NCBI GenBank assembly: GCA_965263335.1
Contig: CBDHHE010000001.1
Span: 930,001-994,000 of the forward strand
Length of the DNA: 64,000 bases
Source of the DNA: Thermohalobaculum sp965263335
GTDB lineage: Bacteria; Pseudomonadota; Alphaproteobacteria; Rhodobacterales; Rhodobacteraceae
Reading direction: 5' to 3'
Of this stretch, positions 25,752-34,518 are shown piece after piece. The notes beneath the pieces are model-generated. The model saw only the letters and a list, made by a program, of their open reading frames with translations, had not been told where the DNA came from and made no database searches. Position numbers and translations under genes: made by a program. Every line of letters begins with the position of its first letter. Within the stretch, counting starts at the first letter, position 1.

Positions 25752-26729
25752 ATGCGACCCCTGACCGGCGATGACTCGATTCTGCCATTCCAGCTTCAGC
25801 GCGCCGGCATCCGGGGACGCGTCGTGCGCCTCGACAGCACGCTTGACGAGATCCTCTCGCGCCACCGCTATCCGACGCCCGTGGCAGCGCTGGTCGGCGA
25901 GGCGACGCTCATCACCGCGCTGATCGGACAGGCGATCAAGCTGCGCTGGAAGTTTTCGATGCTAGTTCGCGGTGACGGACCGGTGCGCATGATCGCGACC
26001 GACTACTACGGACCTGAAGAACCGGGCGATGCGGGCCGGCTCAGGGCCTATGCGAGCTTCGACGCCGACGCGGTGGCAGGCTTTGAGGGACAGCCCTACG
26101 ACCTGCTGGGCCAGGGCGTCTTCGGGCTGACCATCGATCAGGGACCGGACATGCGCCCCTACCAGGGCATCACCCCGCTCGCCGGCGGCTCGCTGGGGGC
26201 ATGCGCCGAGACATACTTCGCGCAGTCCGAACAGCTCGCCACGCGGTTTGCGACGATGGCGGCCGAGGCACAGCAACCGGGTGCCGCCAGTGGCTGGCGC
26301 GCGGGCGGCATCCTGATCCAGCAGCTGCCCGAAGGAGAACAGAAGGGCGGCGAGGGGCCGTCCGGGGATGATGGCCTGATGACCGCGGATGATGTCGCCG
26401 CGATGGGCAGCCGCGAGGAAGACTGGGGACGGGTGACAAGCCTTCTCAACACCGTCGACGCGCACGAACTGATCGGGCCGCTCTTGAGCCAGGAGGAACT
26501 TCTCTACCGTCTGTTCCACGAGGAGAGCGTCACGGCGCAGGCTCCCACGCCGGTGAACTTCGGGTGCACCTGTTCGGCCGACCGGGTGAAAGCGGCACTG
26601 GCGCAGTACTCGGCCAGCGATATCGCGGACATGACCAACGAAGAGGGGGTGCTGACCGCCGACTGCCAGTTCTGCGGCGGACACTATGTGTTCGACCCGA
26701 ATACGCTCGGCATCGACGCGGAGACCTGA
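25752..26729 (+). CDS. hslO: Redox-regulated chaperone Hsp33
   Basis: A 325-residue Hsp33. The C-terminal redox switch shows Cys-x-Cys (CTCS) and Cys-x-x-Cys (CQFC) binding zinc when reduced. The N-terminal core has RGRVVRLDSTLDEILSRH and PVAALVGEATLITALIGQAIKLRWKFSMLVRGDGP elements of the family. When oxidised it releases zinc, dimerises and holds unfolded proteins. The start at 25752 is preceded by GAGGTG. It shares a divergent region with the Nudix gene, about 92 bases wide. Confidence 0.95.
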   Translation: MRPLTGDDSILPFQLQRAGIRGRVVRLDSTLDEILSRHRYPTPVAALVGEATLITALIGQAIKLRWKFSMLVRGDGPVRMIATDYYGPEEPGDAGRLRAYASFDADAVAGFEGQPYDLLGQGVFGLTIDQGPDMRPYQGITPLAGGSLGACAETYFAQSEQLATRFATMAAEAQQPGAASGWRAGGILIQQLPEGEQKGGEGPSGDDGLMTADDVAAMGSREEDWGRVTSLLNTVDAHELIGPLLSQEELLYRLFHEESVTAQAPTPVNFGCTCSADRVKAALAQYSASDIADMTNEEGVLTADCQFCGGHYVFDPNTLGIDAET

Positions 26730-26814
26730 CCCCGGACGGGCGCCATTTGCACAACGGGTGGCCAGGCGCCGCGTGCAGACCATCGCCACAGGTGCTACGG
26801 GAGGCGCGGCGCGT

Positions 26815-29199
26815 CTACACGAGGCGCGTCAGGTTTCTCAGCGGACGCCCCGGCGCAAGACCGTGCGCGGCTGTCGCGATGGCATCCGCATCGATCGCAA
26901 AATGACGGTACAGGTCGCCGATCGTGCCGGTCTGGCCGAAATGCTCGACCCCCAGCGGCACTGTACGGTGGCCCGCCACAGCGCCGAGCCAGGCCAGAGT
27001 CGCCGGATGACCGTCCGTCACCGTGATCAGCGTACAGTGCGCCGGCAGATCGCCCATCAGCCGTTCGATCAGGCCGAGCGCACCCGGATTGCCGCGCCGG
27101 CGCGCCCTCTGGGCCGCGGTCCAGCCTGCGTTCAACCGGTCCGCCGACGTGATCGCAAGCACGCCGATGTCGCGACGATCCTCGCCGATCCGCCCGGCAG
27201 CCTCGATGACTTCCGGGGCCACGGCACCCTGATAGGCGATGACCACATCGGCGTTCGGTCCCGGCGGTCGCAACCAGTAGGCGCCATCGATCACACCTTG
27301 CATGAACGTCGCATCCGCGCGCCGTGCCGGCTGCACCAGAGGCCGCGTCGACAGCCTGAGATACACCGAGCCACCCGTCTCGTCGCGCAGCCATGTGCGC
27401 TCGTCGGGGTCGCTCTCGCCATCGCGCTGAAGATAGTCGAACGCCCAGCCCATGATGATCGACAACTCGTCCAGAAAGGCGGGCTCGAAGGCCGCAAGCC
27501 CGTCCTGGCTCATGCCGATGAGCGGCGTTCCGATCGACTGGTGTGCCCCGCCCTCGGGCGCCAGCGTCACACCGGACGGTGTCCCTGCGATGATGAACCG
27601 CGCATCCTGGTAGCAGGCGTAGTTCAGGGCATCGAGGCCACGCGCGACGAACGGATCGTAGACCGTGCCCACCGGTAACAGCCGCTCGCCGAACAGCGAA
27701 TGCGACAGGCCGGCCGCGCCGAGCAGCAGGAACAGGTTCATCTCGGCAATGCCAAGCTCGAGATGCTGGCCCTGCGGCGAGAAGCGCCATTTCTGTGCTG
27801 ACGGCACGCGCTCGTCACGAAAGGTGTCCGCCTGTTCGTCGCGCGCGAACAATCCCCGCCGGTTCACCCAGGGCCCGAGATTGGTCGACACCGTCACGTC
27901 CGGCGATGTCGTCACGATGCGGTCGGCGAGCGCGCTGTCGGATCGTGCTAGTTGATCGAGGATCTTGCCGAACCCGCCCTGCGTCGATTGCTCCGCATCG
28001 TCAAGCCGGACAGGTTCCGGTGTCGGCACCTTCGCCGCCACATAGCGCCGGGCGCCCTTGGCGAAGAACGGCACCTCGTCGAGAAAATCCTGCAGGCGCT
28101 CGGGTGCCGCAACGGCCGACAACCGCGCCCACTCCTCTCCCACAGGCACGCCCATCTGCTCCTGGAACGTGGCCATCTGCGCGCCGGTCATCAGGCCGGC
28201 ATGGTTGTCCTTGTGCCCCGCAAGCGGCGTGCCCCACCCTTTGATCGTGTAGGCCAGAAACACGGTCGGCCGGTCGTGATCCACGGCATCGAAGGCATCC
28301 GCGAGGGTCTCGGTGCAGTGCCCGCCCAGATTGGCCATCAGCGTGCCCAGTTCGTCATCCGAGCGTCTGCCGAGAAGCGCTGTCACAGCACCCTGATCGC
28401 CGATCTCGTCCATCAGGCGGGATCGCCACGCAGCCCCCCCCTGAAAGGTCAGCGCAGAATAGAGCTGGTTGGGACAGCGGTCGATCCAGTCGCGCAGAAC
28501 ATCTCCCCCGGGCTCGGCAAACGCGGCCCGCTGCAATGCGCCGTGCTTCAGGCGCACGACATCCCAGCCAAAGGCGCTGAAGATCGCCTCGATCCGTTGC
28601 CAGAGCCCTTCGCGCACCACGCCGTCGAGACTCTGCCGATTGTAGTCGATGATCCACCAGGTGTTGCGCAGGTCGTGTTTCCAGCACTCCTGCAGGCACT
28701 CATAGACGTTGCCTTCGTCAAGCTCGGCGTCACCGACCAGCGCTACCATGCGCCCCGTCGGACGCCGCGCCGCCCAAGGTTTGGCGGAGAGATAGTCCTG
28801 CACCAGCGCCGCGAAGGCCGTGATCGCGACACCGAGGCCAACGGATCCGGTCGAGAAGTCCACATCGTCCGCGTCCTTGGTGCGGCTCGGATAGGACTGG
28901 GCACCGCCATAGCCTCGGAAGCGCTCGAGTTTCTCGCGGGACTGGTTGCCCATGAGATACTGCATGGCGTGAAAGACAGGCGATGCGTGCGGCTTCACCG
29001 CCACCCTGTCTTCAGGCCTCAGGGTATGGAAGTACAGAACCGTCATGATCGAAACCATCGAGGCGCACGAGGCCTGATGGCCGCCAACCTTGACCTCGCC
29101 GTCGAGCTTCTCACGCAGGTTGTTGGCGTTGTGCACGGTCCAGCAAGACAGCCAGAGCAGGCGCTGTTCAATGGCGCGCAGCGCCTCGTCTTTTGACAT
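26815..29199 (-). CDS. AceE-like/transketolase-family thiamine-diphosphate enzyme
   Basis: A 794-residue protein related to homodimeric pyruvate dehydrogenase E1 (AceE). The N-terminal half has the TPP/metal motif beginning GDAELDEGNVYE and ending IIDYNRQSLDG, where the usual GDG is GDA. The second half has the Pyr domain (LGIAEMNLFLLLGAAGLSHSLFGERLLPVGTVYDPF) with the activating glutamate, then a transketolase C-terminal domain. At about 794 residues it is shorter than E. coli AceE. No E2, E3 or ferredoxin genes are beside it, so whether it decarboxylates pyruvate or another 2-oxoacid, or acts as a transketolase, is open. The start at 29197-29199 has GAGGGA upstream. Confidence 0.8.
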   Translation of the reverse strand: MSKDEALRAIEQRLLWLSCWTVHNANNLREKLDGEVKVGGHQASCASMVSIMTVLYFHTLRPEDRVAVKPHASPVFHAMQYLMGNQSREKLERFRGYGGAQSYPSRTKDADDVDFSTGSVGLGVAITAFAALVQDYLSAKPWAARRPTGRMVALVGDAELDEGNVYECLQECWKHDLRNTWWIIDYNRQSLDGVVREGLWQRIEAIFSAFGWDVVRLKHGALQRAAFAEPGGDVLRDWIDRCPNQLYSALTFQGGAAWRSRLMDEIGDQGAVTALLGRRSDDELGTLMANLGGHCTETLADAFDAVDHDRPTVFLAYTIKGWGTPLAGHKDNHAGLMTGAQMATFQEQMGVPVGEEWARLSAVAAPERLQDFLDEVPFFAKGARRYVAAKVPTPEPVRLDDAEQSTQGGFGKILDQLARSDSALADRIVTTSPDVTVSTNLGPWVNRRGLFARDEQADTFRDERVPSAQKWRFSPQGQHLELGIAEMNLFLLLGAAGLSHSLFGERLLPVGTVYDPFVARGLDALNYACYQDARFIIAGTPSGVTLAPEGGAHQSIGTPLIGMSQDGLAAFEPAFLDELSIIMGWAFDYLQRDGESDPDERTWLRDETGGSVYLRLSTRPLVQPARRADATFMQGVIDGAYWLRPPGPNADVVIAYQGAVAPEVIEAAGRIGEDRRDIGVLAITSADRLNAGWTAAQRARRRGNPGALGLIERLMGDLPAHCTLITVTDGHPATLAWLGAVAGHRTVPLGVEHFGQTGTIGDLYRHFAIDADAIATAAHGLAPGRPLRNLTRLV

Positions 29200-29325
29200 C
29201 ACATCCCTCACGCGGTGTTGATAGGAGTGTGCTTGCCCCGGCGCAATCCCTGTTTGGATGAACGGTGTCAGTTGACCGCGCAGCATGACGCACCCATGAT
29301 CGCGCGCCCCAAAAAGGAGGCTCCG

Positions 29326-29856
29326 ATGGCCCGAGCTGTTTCGCCGCTTTTGCTGCTTGCCGCACTCGCCGGATGCGATGACGCGACCGTCATCACGCAT
29401 GTGGACAAGTACCCCCACATGACGCTCGACGATCTCTGGACGATGCAGGATCCGCAGGGCATTCCAGTCGAGATCCACGGCAACCCGTTTTCACGGGGCA
29501 CGGACCAGGCGCTGGCCGAGGCACTTCAAGCGCCGACCGGCGCACAGGACGTGAAGTTCTATGCCCGTCCCGTCGGCGCGGTGAACATCGATCACGGGTG
29601 GCGCTTGGTTCTGCACTTCAATCCGTTCGGCGCGCCGAACAGTCCCCACGACTGCAAGCACACGGCGGAAGTGCGGACCGGACCGCCCAAGGGGGAAGGC
29701 TTCGAGGTCAACGCCACCTTCTGCGAGGGGACCAAGTGGCAGGCGCACGGATATCTCCAGGCGCTCGAAGTCCAGGATGGGGATGTCGAGGGCTACACGC
29801 GGGTCATGCGCACGCTCTTCCAGGCCATCTTCTTCGAGGAACCCGAAGACCGGTGA
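29326..29856 (+). CDS. Putative lipoprotein of unknown function
   Basis: A 176-residue protein with a short lipoprotein signal peptide ending in LAGC, preceded by AAGGAGG. The mature part has no recognised domain. Features seen are a conserved-looking DDLWTMQDPQGIPVEIHG stretch, an RLVLHFNP strand and two cysteines (HDCKHT, ATFCEG) that could form a disulphide. It is probably an envelope protein anchored by lipid. It starts divergently from the AceE-like gene and converges with the next gene, so no functional partner is indicated. Confidence 0.6.
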   Translation: MARAVSPLLLLAALAGCDDATVITHVDKYPHMTLDDLWTMQDPQGIPVEIHGNPFSRGTDQALAEALQAPTGAQDVKFYARPVGAVNIDHGWRLVLHFNPFGAPNSPHDCKHTAEVRTGPPKGEGFEVNATFCEGTKWQAHGYLQALEVQDGDVEGYTRVMRTLFQAIFFEEPEDR

Positions 29857-29878
29857 CAGAGCGCGCGAGTGTCCGTTG

Positions 29879-30556
29879 TCAGACGGCCCGCTGCGCTGCG
29901 TCACCCGCATCGAGCGCGCTGCCAAGGCCCGCGCGAATGACATCGCTGCATTCGCTCAGCAGAGCTGCCAGATGATCGACCTCGGGTGAGATCGTGTCGT
30001 TCATCTCCCGGAGCACGAAGTCCATCTTGAGCATCGCCTCGGTGGTGGTTCTCGGACAGGTGTCGAAGATGGCATCCTCGGTCTGCAGCAAGGCGCCTTC
30101 CGCCTGCTCGATTTCGCGCTGCAGGCGCAGATGCGTGGCGATCTGCGGATGGGTCATGTAGGCGTCGACCTTCTCATCGAGCGCGTCGCGGCATTCCTGG
30201 AAGTAGGCCCGATCCTCCTTCCGGTTCTGGCGGAACATCTCGAGGCCGAGCTGCTCACCCTGCACGCTGGAACTGCCGGCCTCGATGCGATCGACGTCCT
30301 CGTGCGAGTAGGCCAGCAAGGTGTCGGGCGCGCCCGGGCGCGCGGCAAGACGGATGTAGGGCCTCAGGCGCAGATCCATCGGGATGGCATGCCAGCTCGC
30401 CTCCTCCGCCTGGCGCAGACGCTCGAGACGGCTTTCGATCGCCTGGTGACGCCGGAACAGATCGGCAAGGGCACCTTCGGGCAAGCCCGGCACAGGCTCG
30501 CTCACCCGGCAGGCGTCTTCATGATCAACGGAATCGACAGGACCAACGACGATCAT
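29879..30556 (-). CDS. Coiled-coil-rich protein of unknown function
   Basis: A 225-residue protein, mostly helical. Heptad-like segments run around residues 30-60 (FRRHQAIESRLERLRQAEE) and 120-180 (EKVDAYMTHPQIATHLRLQREIEQAEGALLQTEDA). No enzymatic motif and no signal peptide are visible. The GAGGAG seven bases ahead of the ATG at 30554-30556 decides the start against a longer frame. It might be a structural or regulatory coiled-coil protein. I do not recognise the family. Confidence 0.6.
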   Translation of the reverse strand: MIVVGPVDSVDHEDACRVSEPVPGLPEGALADLFRRHQAIESRLERLRQAEEASWHAIPMDLRLRPYIRLAARPGAPDTLLAYSHEDVDRIEAGSSSVQGEQLGLEMFRQNRKEDRAYFQECRDALDEKVDAYMTHPQIATHLRLQREIEQAEGALLQTEDAIFDTCPRTTTEAMLKMDFVLREMNDTISPEVDHLAALLSECSDVIRAGLGSALDAGDAAQRAV

Positions 30557-30760
30557 CCAACCACTCCTCAAAGCGCCGCAACGCGGCAAGGGTACACGCG
30601 CAGGGCAGGCATCAGCCGCTCACAAGGGCGCACACCACTGCTGCAGCCGTCAGGGTAAACAAGAAGTTAAGCGGTAAATGATTGGAATAATGGTGTTATT
30701 TCTGACACAGCGATGACTGGACAAAGCTCGAAAGGCTGACGCATTATGGAACAGAATTCG

Positions 30761-30775
30761 GAACATATGCGGAAC
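30761..30775 (+). promoter_or_regulatory. LexA (SOS) box upstream of the ImuA-like gene
   Basis: GAAC-ATATGCG-GAAC is an exact match to the alphaproteobacterial SOS operator GAAC-N7-GAAC. A third GAAC at 30749-30752 sits 12 bases earlier. The box lies just ahead of the start codon at 30789 within an AT-rich region, so LexA bound here would block transcription. Confidence 0.8.
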
Positions 30776-30788
30776 AAATTTACATAGG

Positions 30789-31376
30789 ATGGACATGATC
30801 GGATTCGAGCTGATCGACAAGATCCGGCCCGGGCGGGTGCACGAGGCGACCGGCACCGGGCGGCGCAGCTTTGCACTTGCGCTGGCCGCGGCACTGACGG
30901 GACCGGTCATCTGGCTCCAGGAAACGCGTGGGCGCAGTGACCTGTATCCTCCGGGGGTGGCACAGTTCTGCGACCCGACACGACTGATCTTTCTGCGCCC
31001 GTCGGGCGGCCCGCCCTTGCTGCAGCTTGCGGAGGAGGCATTGCGCTCGGGCGCTGCACCGCTGGTGGTGTGCGAGATGTCCGAGGCGCCAGCGCTCACC
31101 CCCAGCCGACGCCTTCAACTTGCCGCCGACGCGGGCGGCGGGCGCGGTCTCTGCCTTGTGCCCGAACATGGTCTGCGTACCAATGCGGCCGAGACACGCT
31201 GGCACTGCGCGCCGGTGCTGGCAGCATCGGGCGAGATCCGTCAGCACTGGGAACTGCTGAAGAACAAGAACGGCCGTCTGGATCGCTGGACAGTCGACCT
31301 GGCCCCCTTGCTCCGCGACGGCACCCATCGCGGGCGTGCACCCCGACCTGTGGCCGAGCGCCTCACCCCGACCTGA
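30789..31376 (+). CDS. imuA: ImuA-like SOS mutagenesis protein (RecA/SulA-related)
   Basis: A 195-residue protein resembling ImuA, the RecA-like accessory of the ImuA-ImuB-DnaE2 translesion system: an early IRPGRVHEATGTGRRSFALALAAALTGP P-loop-like region, PVIWLQETRGRSDLYPPGVAQF, DPTRLIFLRP, and AEEALRSGAAPLVVCE. The upstream LexA box agrees with this identity. ImuB and DnaE2, which normally follow, are absent; the next gene is an enolase-superfamily enzyme. It could act with an ImuB/DnaE2 pair elsewhere or be an orphan. The start may be 30789 or the ATG at 30795. Confidence 0.72.
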   Translation: MDMIGFELIDKIRPGRVHEATGTGRRSFALALAAALTGPVIWLQETRGRSDLYPPGVAQFCDPTRLIFLRPSGGPPLLQLAEEALRSGAAPLVVCEMSEAPALTPSRRLQLAADAGGGRGLCLVPEHGLRTNAAETRWHCAPVLAASGEIRQHWELLKNKNGRLDRWTVDLAPLLRDGTHRGRAPRPVAERLTPT

Positions 31377-31462
31377 GCCCAGGAAGCCCTGGCGCATCGA
31401 GAAGGGCTGGCGGCATGTCGGCCAACGCCGTAGGTTGCACAGAGCGTCGATTGGGGGCCGCC

Positions 31463-32572
31463 ATGAAAATCACAGCCATTCGGACACGTCAGATATTCGT
31501 GCCGTTCGAGCGTCCGCTCGGCACGGCGATCCACCGCATCGATGGCGTACGCGGGCTGCTCGTCTGGATCGAAACCGACGAGGGGATCACCGGCGAGAGC
31601 TATCTCTGGGCAATCGGACCGCACCGGCTGGTCGTGCTCGAGGCCATGGTCGGCGCTCTGGCGCCTGCGCGCCTCGGCACGGACCCGCGCGACACCGGTG
31701 CGCAGTTCGATGCGATGTGGGCCGAGATCAACTTTTTCGGCCACAAGGGCGCCGCGCTCTTCGGCCTGTCCGCCATCGACTGGGCGTGCTGGGACATCCT
31801 GGGCAAATCGCTTGGGACGCCGGTCTCGCGGCTGCTGGGCAAACGGCGCGACCGGATCCGTGCCTATGCATCCGGAGGGCTCTGGCTCTCGCTATCGCTC
31901 GAGGAACTCCAGGCCGAGGCCAAGGCATTGGTCGCAAGCGGGTTCACCGCGGTGAAGATGCGCCTTGGCTCGTCCGACATCGGCGTTGACATCGAGCGGG
32001 TTGCAGCGGTGCGCGACGCCATCGGTCCGGACATTGCACTGATGGCGGATGCCAATCAGGGGTTCTCGGTCAATCACGCGATCCGGATCGGGCGGCGACT
32101 CGAGGCCTTCGATCTCACCTGGTTCGAGGAACCGGTACAGGCCATTGACCTCGCGGGGTCAGCGCGGGTGGCTGCGGAGATTGACACTCCGATCGCCAGC
32201 GGCGAGACCGAATGGGGCCGCTACGGCTTTCGCGACATGCTGAACCGCGGCTCGGCCGATGTGCTGATGCCCGATCTCGAACGGGTGGGCGGCGTGACCG
32301 AGTGGCACCGTGTGGCGCTGATGGCCTCTGGCGAGGATATCGAGGTGAGCCCGCACCTGTTCACCGAGCATTGCCTGCAGCTCTGCGCCGCTGCCCCGAC
32401 CTGCCGCTGGGCCGAGCATATGCCCTGGTTCGGCGGACTGTTCACCGAGAGCATGGAGATGGTCGACGGTTACCTCGTGATTCCGGACCGGCCCGGCATG
32501 GGCTTCAGCTTCGATTCCGATGCCGTCGAGCGATCTGCGACGGCCCCCGCCGTCATCCACACCGGCGCATAG
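31463..32572 (+). CDS. Mandelate racemase/muconate-lactonizing enzyme (enolase superfamily)
   Basis: A 369-residue enolase-superfamily member with the alpha/beta capping domain followed by a TIM barrel. Metal ligands Asp-Glu-Glu are visible in MADANQGF, WFEEPV and IASGETEW, and the second-strand general base lysine is in AVKMRLG. A histidine late in the barrel (EVSPHLF) completes the mandelate racemase-like set. Members abstract a proton alpha to a carboxylate, as sugar-acid dehydratases or racemases. The start at 31463 follows GGGGG. The gene is followed 11 bases later by the agmatinase-family gene, so the pair is likely an operon. Confidence 0.88.
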   Translation: MKITAIRTRQIFVPFERPLGTAIHRIDGVRGLLVWIETDEGITGESYLWAIGPHRLVVLEAMVGALAPARLGTDPRDTGAQFDAMWAEINFFGHKGAALFGLSAIDWACWDILGKSLGTPVSRLLGKRRDRIRAYASGGLWLSLSLEELQAEAKALVASGFTAVKMRLGSSDIGVDIERVAAVRDAIGPDIALMADANQGFSVNHAIRIGRRLEAFDLTWFEEPVQAIDLAGSARVAAEIDTPIASGETEWGRYGFRDMLNRGSADVLMPDLERVGGVTEWHRVALMASGEDIEVSPHLFTEHCLQLCAAAPTCRWAEHMPWFGGLFTESMEMVDGYLVIPDRPGMGFSFDSDAVERSATAPAVIHTGA

Positions 32573-32583
32573 AGGAGCCTCGA

Positions 32584-33537
32584 ATGGCGCATGGCTACGA
32601 GAGCGGGCGGCTTGACCTGCCCTTCGTCGGAATCGCGACGTTCGGCAAGAACCCTTATCAGCCGGATTGGGATGCGATCGATGCGGATGTGGCGATCCTT
32701 GGCGCACCGTTCGACTTCGGCACGCAATGGCGCTCCGGCGCGCGTTTCGGACCGCGCGCGATCCGAGAGGCATCGACGCTCTTCTCATTCGGACATGCCG
32801 GCGCTTACGACCACGAAGACGATGTGACCTATCTCGGCCCCGAAACCCGGATCGTCGACCTGGGGGATGCGGATATCGTGCACACCGATACCGATACCAG
32901 CCATCGGAACATCGAAACGGGTGTGGCCAGGATCCTCGATGCGGGCGCCCTGCCCGTCGTTCTGGGCGGCGATCACTCCGTGAACATTCCCTGCGTGCGG
33001 GCGTTCGCCACCCAGGGCCCGATCCACATTGTGCAGATTGACGCCCATCTCGACTTCGTGGACGAGCGTCACGGGGTCCGGCACGGTCATGGCAATCCGA
33101 TGCGCCGCGCCGCCGAACAGGCCCATGTCACGGGACTGAGCCAGTTCGGCATTCGAAACGTCTCGTCGACGGCGAAGGAGGGCTATGACGATGCGCGGGC
33201 CATGGGTTCGGACATCCTCTCGGTCCGCCAGATCCGGCAACTGGGTGTCGAGGCAGTGCTTGCGCGCGTCCCGGCTGGTGTCGACTACTACCTCACCATC
33301 GATATTGATGGGTTCGATCCTTCAATCGCACCGGGCACAGGCACACCGAGCCATGGCGGCTTCCTGTATTACGAAGTGCTTGAACTGATCGCGGGTCTGT
33401 CCGCACGTGGCCGCATCGTCGGGATCGATCTGGTGGAAGTGGCGCCGGACTACGACCACACCGGGAGCACGGCGATTCTCGCGGCACAAATCCTGCTCAA
33501 CACGATTGGCCGGATCCGGTATCACGCGACACGCTGA
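32584..33537 (+). CDS. speB: Agmatinase/ureohydrolase family enzyme
   Basis: A 317-residue ureohydrolase. The dimanganese ligands are present: GGDHSV, DAHLDFVD and DIDGFDPSIAPG, with the family opening DVAILGAPFDFGTQWRSGARFGPRAIR. The fold hydrolyses the guanidino group of agmatine, guanidinobutyrate or related compounds to urea. The partner gene (enolase superfamily) suggests a guanidino-acid catabolic role rather than polyamine synthesis. GAGGAG precedes the ATG at 32584. The last 41 bases overlap the convergent YaiI/YqxD gene tail to tail. Confidence 0.85.
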   Translation: MAHGYESGRLDLPFVGIATFGKNPYQPDWDAIDADVAILGAPFDFGTQWRSGARFGPRAIREASTLFSFGHAGAYDHEDDVTYLGPETRIVDLGDADIVHTDTDTSHRNIETGVARILDAGALPVVLGGDHSVNIPCVRAFATQGPIHIVQIDAHLDFVDERHGVRHGHGNPMRRAAEQAHVTGLSQFGIRNVSSTAKEGYDDARAMGSDILSVRQIRQLGVEAVLARVPAGVDYYLTIDIDGFDPSIAPGTGTPSHGGFLYYEVLELIAGLSARGRIVGIDLVEVAPDYDHTGSTAILAAQILLNTIGRIRYHATR

Positions 33538-33982
33538 GAGCTGTCCGCACCATTCGTTCGAGCCGTTCGAGAAAGCGCGAGCGATCGGCCTTGGAAAACG
33601 GCTTGCCCCCTCCACCGGCACCGAGAGGATTGGCCGCGCGCAAATCCGCCATCAGATCGCGCATCGCCAGTTGCTGGCCGATGTTGGCCTGCGTGAATGC
33701 CTCTCCGTTGTGACGCAACGCCTGAGCGCCCGCCTCGAGACAACGCGCGGCCAGAGGAATGTCGCCCGTGACACAGATGTCCCCAGGCCCGATCCGCTCG
33801 GCAATCCAGATGTCGGCCGCGTCTGCGCCGTCAGCCACGATCACGGTTTCAACGAGCGGATTGGGGTTCGGACGGATGCCACCGTTCGAGACCACGCGCA
33901 CCTGCACCCCATGGCGCTCGGCCACCCGAAGGGTCTCGTCCTTCACCGGACAGGCGTCCGCATCGATGTAGATACAGCTCAT
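33497..33982 (-). CDS. YaiI/YqxD family (DUF188) protein
   Basis: A 161-residue DUF188 protein beginning with the family hallmark MSCIYIDADACPVKDE, then VVSNGGIRPNPNPL, GDICVTGDIPLAARCLEAGA and a C-terminal GGGGKPFSKADRSRFLERL segment. The fold is a PIN-like nuclease-type domain, but function is not established. The start at 33980-33982 gives that canonical N-terminus. Its 3' end overlaps the agmatinase-family gene by 41 bases on the opposite strand, an arrangement common when two operons converge. Confidence 0.9.
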   Translation of the reverse strand: MSCIYIDADACPVKDETLRVAERHGVQVRVVSNGGIRPNPNPLVETVIVADGADAADIWIAERIGPGDICVTGDIPLAARCLEAGAQALRHNGEAFTQANIGQQLAMRDLMADLRAANPLGAGGGGKPFSKADRSRFLERLERMVRTALSVSRDTGSGQSC

Positions 33983-34059
33983 CTGCGCGGGGTAACGCCA
34001 AACTGGCTCGGCGAAAACCCCGCATGGTGTCGGCACAGGTACAGGAGACGCCAGGCACG

Positions 34060-34341
34060 TCACTCTATCAGCAATGTGAACCGGTCCTCGTCCAGGCTGG
34101 TAACGCCCACGAGGCACTGGCTGTCCGCCTCTTCAAACGCGAAGATGTGCACCATGTCGGTTGCGGTGCCCGCCCTGCAGAACCGCCCGTCCGCTGAGAG
34201 ATCACTCGGGCAGCTTTCGAGGTCGATGTGCGGCACAGCGAATTCGAACTGCTCGTAGGTCATCGCACACTTGGTTTCCTCCGCAAACGCAGGCCAACCG
34301 GTCAGGATCAGGACGATCCACCAGAGTGTTGGGCGGTTCAT
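34060..34341 (-). CDS. Small exported protein of unknown function
   Basis: A 93-residue precursor with a signal peptide (hydrophobic WWIVLILTGWPAFA, cleavage near AFA-EE). The mature protein is about 72 residues with four cysteines (TKCAM, ESCPS, RFCRA, SQCLV), enough for two disulphides, so it is probably periplasmic and compact. I do not recognise a family. AAAGGAA stands ahead of the start. It sits alone between two operons. Confidence 0.65.
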   Translation of the reverse strand: MNRPTLWWIVLILTGWPAFAEETKCAMTYEQFEFAVPHIDLESCPSDLSADGRFCRAGTATDMVHIFAFEEADSQCLVGVTSLDEDRFTLLIE

Positions 34342-34518
34342 TTTGCATTCCTTTCATCGTTTCGAAATCGGGGCTGATCGCCATGGCGGTCGGCAATTAC
34401 CTGACTCTTTTGATCTGATTTGTCCAGCCTATTCCGATTAATTTACTCAACTACTGGAGGAAGCGCGCGAAAAGCAGAACAAGCCATTGAATTTTCTGAC
34501 CCGGCACCGCATCGTCAC

